Made by a program: the position numbers and the translations under genes | Shown: positions 1 through 4,555 of the stretch, one piece after another | How positions within the stretch are numbered: position 1 is the first letter of the stretch | Layout: the number at the start of each line of letters is the position of its first letter | Notes under the pieces: model-generated | Told to the model about the DNA's origin: nothing | Database searches by the model: none | What the model saw: the letters and a program-made list of their open reading frames with translations, nothing else | Origin: an uncultured Methylophaga sp. | GTDB taxonomy: Bacteria; Pseudomonadota; Gammaproteobacteria; Nitrosococcales; Methylophagaceae | Assembly: GCA_946885755.1 (NCBI GenBank) | Contig: CAMPHB010000100.1 | Coordinates: forward strand, 1-5,646 | Length of the DNA: 5,646 bases | Reading direction: 5' to 3'

Positions 1-1360
1 GGGTTATGCCTTTGCTAACGTTAATGCCGTGCCAGAGATTGATAAAGAAGCGCGTGAAGTAGATTTGACCTTTTTTGTCGATCCGGGCCGCCGGGCTTAT
101 GTTCGCCGGATCAATATTTCAGGTAACCGCAAAACTCGTGATGAAGTTTTGCGTCAGGAAATGCGTCAGCAGGAATCAGCCTGGATTGATACCGGTAAAG
201 TTGAGCAATCACGTGAGCGGATTTCACGGCTGGGTTACTTTGAAGCGGTTAACGTTGAAACCATTCCGGTCACCGGTACCAGTGATCAGGTTGACCTGGA
301 CTTTGACGTCACCGAGACTGCTTCAGGTAGTGTTTCAGCGGGTATCGGTTTTTCGCAGTCAGACGGTATTATTTTTAATGCCAACCTGACTCAGCGTAAC
401 TTCCTGGGTAGTGGTAAGTTTATTCGTTTCGGTTTTAATAACAGCGATGTTAATACCTTGTATAGTTTTGGTTACACTAATCCATTTGCCACCATTGACG
501 GTATCAGTCAGGGCTTTAATGCGTTTTACCGTGAAACCGATGCCCGTGAAGCCAACCTTGCTAACTACAGTACAGATACCTTAGGCGGTGATGTAAACTT
601 TGGTATTCCCATTGCTGAAGAAGATCGCATCAGTCTGGCGCTGGGGTTTGAGCGTACAGAGCTTGATCTGCCCAATGACCGCCGCTTTATTGTGCCGCGT
701 TATCAAGAGTTTATCGAGCGCGAAGGGGATACATTTACGGCTTTCCCGGTGACCATTGGCTGGACACGTGATTCACGGGATAATGCGTTGCTGCCAACGC
801 GTGGTATGGAACAAAGTTTGAGTGCTGAGGTAGCGGTTCCGGGCGGCGATTTGCAATACTATAAGCTTCGTTACCGCAATACCTGGTTTACCCCAATTTC
901 GGATGACTTAACGTTCTCTTTACGAACAGATCTCGGCTACGCTGATGGTTACGGTTCAACCGCTGAGTTACCATTTTTTGAAAACTTTTATGCGGGCGGT
1001 ATCCGAAGCGTGCGGGGTTATCAGGCCAATACACTCGGTGTGAGAGAATTCACACCAAGCGGTGAAGATCAACCTATTGGCGGTAATATGCTGGTAACTG
1101 GTGGTGCGGAAGTTATTTTCCCGATGCCGTTCTTTAAGAAAACTTTACGCTCTGTTCGTCTCAGTACTTTTATCGATTTCGGTAACGTATATGATGTTGA
1201 TCAAAGTTTTGATGCAAGTTTATTGCGTTATTCGACCGGTGTGTCGGCTATCTGGATTTCACCGTTCGGTGCCATGTCGTTCAGTATCGCGGCACCACTT
1301 AATGCACAAAGTGGTGATGAAAAAGAAGCATTCCAGTTCTCGCTGGGGTCAACATTTTAG
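1..1360 (+). CDS. bamA: Outer membrane protein assembly factor BamA, 3' part (5' end outside window)
   Basis: BamA is the central Omp85-family barrel of the BAM complex, which folds and inserts beta-barrel proteins into the outer membrane. The open frame enters from the left edge (first whole codon at position 2) and gives 452 residues. The opening GYAF...PEI stretch matches the end of POTRA4. POTRA5 follows, with RRAYVRRINISGN, a VLRQEMRQ helix and SRLGYFEAV. From about local residue 100 the 16-strand barrel begins, with many alternating aromatic strands. The conserved VRGY (VRGF-type) motif of loop 6 is at 1010-1021. Loop 6 (TLGVREFTPSGEDQPIGG) is much shorter than in E. coli and lacks its cysteine pair. 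The protein ends in FQFSLGSTF, a classical C-terminal beta-signal with terminal Phe. The GTG at 29 is internal, not a start. ompH follows after 21 bases, the usual arrangement. Identity is secure; only the N-terminal half (signal peptide, POTRA1-4) is missing. Confidence 0.97.
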   Translation, partial: GYAFANVNAVPEIDKEAREVDLTFFVDPGRRAYVRRINISGNRKTRDEVLRQEMRQQESAWIDTGKVEQSRERISRLGYFEAVNVETIPVTGTSDQVDLDFDVTETASGSVSAGIGFSQSDGIIFNANLTQRNFLGSGKFIRFGFNNSDVNTLYSFGYTNPFATIDGISQGFNAFYRETDAREANLANYSTDTLGGDVNFGIPIAEEDRISLALGFERTELDLPNDRRFIVPRYQEFIEREGDTFTAFPVTIGWTRDSRDNALLPTRGMEQSLSAEVAVPGGDLQYYKLRYRNTWFTPISDDLTFSLRTDLGYADGYGSTAELPFFENFYAGGIRSVRGYQANTLGVREFTPSGEDQPIGGNMLVTGGAEVIFPMPFFKKTLRSVRLSTFIDFGNVYDVDQSFDASLLRYSTGVSAIWISPFGAMSFSIAAPLNAQSGDEKEAFQFSLGSTF

Positions 1361-1370
1361 TTAATCAATC

Positions 1371-1375
1371 TGGAG
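1371..1375 (+). promoter_or_regulatory. Ribosome binding site for ompH/skp, decides the start
   Basis: TGGAG lies 6 bases before the GTG at 1382 but directly abuts the in-frame TTG at 1376. Normal Shine-Dalgarno spacing therefore favours GTG 1382. Choosing it also gives a cleaner signal peptide beginning MNTVKV. Confidence 0.6.
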
Positions 1376-1381
1376 TTGAAT

Positions 1382-1885
1382 GTGAATACAGTTAAAGTAA
1401 TCTTGGTATCACTGGCCCTGCTGGCTGCCAGTCCCGCCAGTTTTGCTAATGATTTGAAAATCGGTGTCGTCAATGCCAGCCGGATTCTGGATCAGTCACC
1501 ACAAAAAGATCGTGCTTTGGAACGACTTGAAAAAGAGTTTTCTGCACGCAGTAAATCGCTGGAAGCCCAGGCTCGTGCACTGCGCACCGCACAAGAAAAA
1601 TTACAAAAAGATGCTGCGATCCTCAGTGCAGATGAGCGTGAAGCACAAGAGCGTAAGATCATTAACGATCAGCGTGAACTGAAACGCCTGCAAGAAGAAT
1701 ACAGTGAAGACTTGTCGATTCGTCGTAATGAAGAGTTACGCAAACTGGAAGAAGAAATCGCGGAAACAATTGTTTCAATTGCCAAAGCTGAAAATTATGA
1801 TCTGGTGCTGTATCAGGGTGTTATTTTTGCCAGTGATAAAGCCGATTTGACCAGCAAAGTGCTGGAACAATTGAAAGCCAGATAA
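1382..1885 (+). CDS. skp: OmpH/Skp family periplasmic chaperone
   Basis: Skp (OmpH, HlpA) is a trimeric, jellyfish-shaped periplasmic chaperone that holds unfolded outer membrane proteins on their way to the BAM complex. From GTG 1382 the product is 167 residues, close to the usual 160-170. Residues 1-22 form a signal peptide: a Lys at position 5, a hydrophobic core VILVSLALLAA, and a likely cut after SFA, leaving NDLKIG. The mature start KIGVVNASRILDQSPQ is the family's first beta-strand region. Residues about 40-120 are highly charged, rich in Glu, Lys, Arg and Gln with heptad-like spacing, which matches the coiled-coil tentacles. The end, YDLVLYQGVIFAS...DLTSKVLEQL, is the conserved trimer-body strand and helix. 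A TTG at 1376 would add two residues but sits too close to the ribosome binding site. The position between bamA and lpxD is the standard one. Confidence 0.95.
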   Translation: MNTVKVILVSLALLAASPASFANDLKIGVVNASRILDQSPQKDRALERLEKEFSARSKSLEAQARALRTAQEKLQKDAAILSADEREAQERKIINDQRELKRLQEEYSEDLSIRRNEELRKLEEEIAETIVSIAKAENYDLVLYQGVIFASDKADLTSKVLEQLKAR

Positions 1886-1891
1886 TACTGC

Positions 1892-2914
1892 GTGGTCTGG
1901 ACATTATCGGCACTGGCAGAACAGGTTAATGGCCGACTGATTGGTGCAGCTGATTACCCGATAAAAACCGTCGGCACACTGCAAAACGCAGGTGCCGATG
2001 CCATCAGCTTTCTTGCTAACAGCAAATATCGAAAGTTTCTGAAAACAACTCGCGCTGGGGCGGTCATTGTGTCCGCGTCAGACAGTGACATGCTGACTGG
2101 CAATGCCATTATTGTCGATGATGCTTATGTTGCCTATGCCAAAATTGCTGCCTTGTTACATCCGCAAAGTGCGGTTGCAGAACCTGGCATTCATCCCTCA
2201 TCGGTTATTGATAAAAGCGCAATCATTGATGCGACGGCTGCAATTGGCCCGCAATGTTTTATCGCAGCGGGCGTTAAAATTGCTGGCAATGTGCAAATTG
2301 GTCCCGGTTGTATTATCGAACGTGATGTGTCAATTGATGCAGGGACAATTCTGGTTGCTAGGGTAACTTTGTGTCGTGGTGTTCGCATTGGTCAGCGCGC
2401 CATGATTCATCCGGGCGTTGTCATTGGTGCTGATGGTTTTGGTATTGCACTAAACCAAGGCCAATGGCTGAGAGTGCCGCAGCTTGGTAGCGTACAAATT
2501 GGCCATGATGTGGATATTGGTGCTAACACGACCATTGACCGCGGTGCGATTGACGATACTGTTATCGGCAACGGCGTCAAACTCGATAATCAGATCCAAA
2601 TTGGTCATAACGTAGTAATTGGTGAACACACCGTCATCGCTGGTTGTGTCGGCATCGCCGGTAGTACGCATGTTGGCAGCCATTGCGCGATTGGCGGCGC
2701 TACGGCTATGGCTGGCCATATTGAAATCTGTGATGGTGTACAGCTGACCGGCATGAGTATGGTCACAAAATCGATTACTGAGCCGGGAACCTATTCTTCT
2801 GGGATCCCTGTTGAGCCAACTCGTGAATGGCATAAAAATGTCATCCGTTACCGGCAAATGGATAAGTTGCAGGAACGTGTTAAAGCCCTCGAAGCACAGC
2901 TTGCCGAAAAGTGA
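1892..2914 (+). CDS. lpxD: UDP-3-O-(3-hydroxyacyl)glucosamine N-acyltransferase LpxD
   Basis: LpxD is a cytoplasmic enzyme that adds the second (R)-3-hydroxyacyl chain from acyl-ACP to the 2-amino group of UDP-3-O-acylglucosamine, the third step of lipid A synthesis. The 340 residues match the usual length (E. coli 341). The N-terminal uridine-binding domain shows ISFLANSKYRKFL (Phe40, Asn43 and Tyr46 align with E. coli F43, N46 and Y49). From about residue 100 to 290 there are hexapeptide repeats of the left-handed beta-helix. GADGFG is at 179-184. The catalytic His is His239 in QIGHNVVIG. TGMSMV and ITEPGTYSSGIP follow, then a C-terminal helix ending KALEAQLAEK. The start is GTG, 6 bases after the ompH stop, with no clear Shine-Dalgarno; upstream in frame only two codons separate it from that stop and the next Met is residue 67, so translation is probably coupled to ompH. 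One oddity is VARVTLCRG (155-163), where E. coli has WANVTIYHE. Confidence 0.97.
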   Translation: MVWTLSALAEQVNGRLIGAADYPIKTVGTLQNAGADAISFLANSKYRKFLKTTRAGAVIVSASDSDMLTGNAIIVDDAYVAYAKIAALLHPQSAVAEPGIHPSSVIDKSAIIDATAAIGPQCFIAAGVKIAGNVQIGPGCIIERDVSIDAGTILVARVTLCRGVRIGQRAMIHPGVVIGADGFGIALNQGQWLRVPQLGSVQIGHDVDIGANTTIDRGAIDDTVIGNGVKLDNQIQIGHNVVIGEHTVIAGCVGIAGSTHVGSHCAIGGATAMAGHIEICDGVQLTGMSMVTKSITEPGTYSSGIPVEPTREWHKNVIRYRQMDKLQERVKALEAQLAEK

Positions 2915-2986
2915 AGTGATTCTCTCAGGCTTTACCGTTGTGGCCTGTGCCAGTAAGATTACGCGGATGTGACAACGCATAGATGC

Positions 2987-2991
2987 AAGGA
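2987..2991 (+). promoter_or_regulatory. Ribosome binding site for fabZ, supports a TTG start
   Basis: AAGGA ends 8 bases before the TTG at 3000. No ATG or GTG lies in the fabZ frame between the upstream in-frame stop (TGA at 2970-2972) and this TTG, so the site and the frame together fix the unusual start. Confidence 0.65.
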
Positions 2992-2999
2992 AAATCAGT

Positions 3000-3449
3000 T
3001 TGAACACCATTGATATACATGAAATTCAGCGCTTGCTGCCGCATCGCTATCCTTTTTTGCTGATTGACCGGGTTATCGAGTTTGTCCCTGGTGAGCATCT
3101 GGTTGGCATTAAAAACATTACTTTTAATGAGCCGCAATTTACCGGTCATTTCCCGCAACGTGTGATTATGCCGGGTGTGCTGATTCTTGAAGCACTTGCC
3201 CAGGCGACTGGGCTGTTGGCTTTTAAAACGGCTGATCATATCCGTTCTGACGAAGCGCTTTATTATCTGGCGGGAATTGATAATGCCCGTTTTAAAAAAC
3301 CCGTTGAGCCGGGCGATCAGCTACGACTTGAAGTCAAACTGATTAAAAATAAGCGTAATTTATGGAAGTTCAGTGGTGAAGCCAGTGTTGACGGTGAAGT
3401 TGTCGTCAGTGCTGACATCATGTGTGTTAATCAAGAAATGCCATCGTGA
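3000..3449 (+). CDS. fabZ: 3-hydroxyacyl-[acyl-carrier-protein] dehydratase FabZ
   Basis: FabZ dehydrates (R)-3-hydroxyacyl-ACP to trans-2-enoyl-ACP in the elongation cycle of type II fatty acid synthesis, in the cytoplasm. It draws on the same 3-hydroxyacyl-ACP pool that LpxA and LpxD use, which fits its place between them. The 149-residue product has the usual length. It begins with the characteristic [14 protein letters not shown] (residues 12-25). The hot-dog-fold active site is visible: His50 in FTGHFP and Glu64 in the helix [32 protein letters not shown] (residues 91-108) is also a family signature. It starts at TTG with a well-placed AAGGA upstream. A six-codon ATG frame (2983-3003) ends in TGA overlapping this TTG, which could be chance. 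The stop overlaps the lpxA start as GTGA, implying translational coupling. The 85-base gap before fabZ is the longest in the cluster. Confidence 0.97.
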   Translation: MNTIDIHEIQRLLPHRYPFLLIDRVIEFVPGEHLVGIKNITFNEPQFTGHFPQRVIMPGVLILEALAQATGLLAFKTADHIRSDEALYYLAGIDNARFKKPVEPGDQLRLEVKLIKNKRNLWKFSGEASVDGEVVVSADIMCVNQEMPS

Positions 3450-4216
3450 TTCATCCAACCGCTCTTATTGATGCTAAAGCCCGACTCGCTGATGATGTAA
3501 AAGTGGGCCCCTACAGCATTATCGGCCCGGATGTGGAGATTGCCGCAGGCTGTGAAATTGCATCGCATGTCGTTGTTGAAGGCCCAACCCGCATTGGCAA
3601 AAACAACCGTATTTTTCAGTTTGCATCTATTGGTGCCGAGCCTCAGGATAAAAAATACGGCGGTGAAGCCACGCTGCTGGAAATTGGTGATAATAACCTC
3701 ATCCGTGAGTCAGTCACTATTAACCGTGGCACCAGCCAGGGTGGCGGTATTACCAAAATTGGCGACAATAACTGGATCATGGCTTATGTACACATCGCCC
3801 ATGACTGCATTATTGGTAACGATAATATTTTTGCAAATAATGCCTCGTTAGCAGGGCATGTGATTATTGATGACTACGTTATTCTGGGCGGTTTTACCCT
3901 GGTTAGTCAGTTCAACAGTTTAGGTGCACATGCTTTCAGTGCCATGGGCAGCGTTATTTCCCGAAATGTACCGCCTTATGTGTTGGTATCAGGTCATATG
4001 GCGGAACCTATAGGCGTTAATGTTGAAGGTCTGAAACGCCGTGGTTTTAGTGAGATGCAGATCCGTAATATTCGTCAAGCTTATAAGTTGATTTATCGCA
4101 GTGGTCTGCGCCTCGAAGACGCTCGTAACAAGTTGGATATGATTGAACAGGAAGCGAATGAACTTGCCTGTTTTATGGCTTTTTTGGATAACCAGAAAGG
4201 CGGCATTATCCGCTGA
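3446..4216 (+). CDS. lpxA: Acyl-ACP--UDP-N-acetylglucosamine O-acyltransferase LpxA
   Basis: LpxA is the homotrimeric cytoplasmic enzyme that starts lipid A synthesis by moving a (R)-3-hydroxyacyl chain from ACP to the 3-OH of UDP-GlcNAc. The product has 256 residues (E. coli 262). It opens with the family N-terminus IHPTALID, followed by hexapeptide repeats forming the left-handed beta-helix to about residue 180. A C-terminal helical region starts at GLKRRGF (195-201), and the protein ends in GGIIR. Aligned without gaps to E. coli with an offset of 6, catalytic His125 is His119 in HIAHD, His122 is His116, His144 is His138, and Lys76 is Lys70. Two positions differ: E. coli His160 is Ser154, and E. 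coli Gly173, the chain-length ruler, is Met167 as in Pseudomonas aeruginosa (Met169). The latter suggests a C10 preference (inference). The GTG start overlaps the fabZ stop by 4 bases and was preferred because MIHPTA is the conserved beginning. lpxB does not follow. Confidence 0.97.
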   Translation: MIHPTALIDAKARLADDVKVGPYSIIGPDVEIAAGCEIASHVVVEGPTRIGKNNRIFQFASIGAEPQDKKYGGEATLLEIGDNNLIRESVTINRGTSQGGGITKIGDNNWIMAYVHIAHDCIIGNDNIFANNASLAGHVIIDDYVILGGFTLVSQFNSLGAHAFSAMGSVISRNVPPYVLVSGHMAEPIGVNVEGLKRRGFSEMQIRNIRQAYKLIYRSGLRLEDARNKLDMIEQEANELACFMAFLDNQKGGIIR

Positions 4217-4232
4217 GAGCAGCGGATAATGC
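4203..4232 (+). terminator. Perfect 12-bp inverted repeat over the lpxA stop; possible terminator or 3'-end hairpin
   Basis: GCATTATCCGCT (4203-4214) is exactly complementary to AGCGGATAATGC (4221-4232), leaving a six-base loop GAGAGC. The left arm covers the last lpxA codons and the first base of its TGA. A run of six T follows at 4240-4245, but 7 bases after the stem, which is further than in a textbook intrinsic terminator. It may terminate the operon, protect the mRNA 3' end, or act jointly with the hairpin at 4257-4281. Confidence 0.55.
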
Positions 4233-4235
4233 TCA

Positions 4236-4368
4236 GGGCTTTTTTATCTTCCATATCCACCACTGCTGGTGGTTATTTTTTGTGTCCGGCAAGGCGGAAA
4301 CCGCGCATTGTAGTTATTCTACATAAGCGATTGACAACGCAGTCGGGCGCAAAAATAGTCCCAGCCCT
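4236..4368 (+). repeat. Left half-unit of the palindromic element
   Basis: This half can fold on itself. The outer stem pairs CTGG 4266-4269 with CCAG 4361-4364, TATTTTT 4274-4280 with AAAAATA 4351-4357, and GTGTCC 4282-4287 with GGGCGC 4345-4350 (two G-U pairs). Inside it is a small hairpin, TGTAG-TTATT-CTACA, at 4309-4323. The outer stem shares bases with the terminator-like hairpin 4257-4272, so the two folds exclude each other. Confidence 0.6.
4257..4281 (+). terminator. Candidate intrinsic terminator of the lpxA operon
   Basis: CCACCA (4257-4262) and TGGTGG (4267-4272) form a perfect 6-bp GC-rich stem with a CTGC loop, followed at once by TTATTTTTT (4273-4281). This is the layout of a Rho-independent terminator for + strand transcription, about 40 bases after the lpxA stop. 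It lies inside the left half of the palindromic element; the mirror position in the right half (4466-4480) cannot form the same stem. Confidence 0.6.
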
Positions 4369-4369
4369 T

Positions 4370-4501
4370 CGGGTTGTGGCTGAAAAAGCGCCACTCTGCG
4401 TTGCTCGTTGTTTGTTTAGAATAACTAAACGGCTCACCTCGCGCCTTAATTGACGCTTTTTCAGCTCACAACAGTGGCGGAGATGAAAGATAAACAAGCC
4501 C
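4370..4501 (-). repeat. Right half-unit of the palindromic element, inverted
   Basis: This half forms a long hairpin: TTGTGGCTGAAAAAGCG (4374-4390) pairs with 4454-4471 (CGCTTTTTCAGC then CACAA, with one bulged T at 4466). The enclosed segment carries the hairpin GTTTAG-AATAA-CTAAAC at 4414-4430. Read on the - strand it has the same order of blocks as the left half, so the two are diverged inverted copies. A - strand transcript from valS would run into this half first. Confidence 0.65.
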
Positions 4502-4555
4502 ATGTGTTATTGACTGATTAGGTCGCGCAAGGTTTCTGGGAAGGTTAAGGTTAGA

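Larger units (their letters stand above)
4236..4501. repeat. Imperfect 266-bp palindromic element filling the lpxA-valS gap
   Basis: The stretch is an imperfect palindrome centred near 4369. Its ends are GGGCTTTTTTATCTT (4236-4250) and the inverted match at 4487-4501 (AAGATAAACAAGCCC). The inner arms 4291-4350 and 4388-4447 align without gaps in inverted orientation, 40 of 60 identical by hand count, including an identical ten-base core TAGTTATTCT. The apex is CCCTTCGGG at 4365-4373. Homology stops sharply outside GGG and CCC. No target-site duplication is seen. It resembles paired palindromic intergenic repeats of the REP/BIME or MITE kind in layout, but its family is not recognised with certainty. 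Short frames inside it (4229-4453 +, 4273-4503 -) only mirror the repeat and are not credible genes. Confidence 0.8.

Noticed and set aside
1376..1378. TTG as the skp start
   Set aside because: It directly abuts the TGGAG ribosome binding site; GTG 1382 has normal spacing and a typical signal peptide start.
2926..2947. CAGGC/GCCTG hairpin in the lpxD-fabZ gap
   Set aside because: A 5-bp stem with a 12-base loop and no following T-run is too weak to call a terminator or attenuator.
2450..3010. 186-residue frame antisense to lpxD
   Set aside because: It mirrors the regular hexapeptide-repeat codons of lpxD and has no recognisable domain; the lpxD frame is fully conserved across it.
4229..4453. 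74-residue frame on the + strand inside the palindromic element
   Set aside because: It begins between the lpxA 3' hairpin and the terminator-like stem and runs through repeat sequence, with no protein-like pattern.
4273..4503. 76-residue frame on the - strand inside the palindromic element
   Set aside because: It covers nearly the whole inverted repeat, is rich in Arg and Cys, and has no ribosome binding site or domain signature. Its content is explained by the repeat, and such frames are often wrongly annotated as hypothetical proteins.
4529..4552. Three AAGGTT copies between the palindromic element and valS
   Set aside because: The spacings (12 and 6 bases) are irregular, the unit is short and there is no flanking structure, so it is most likely chance.
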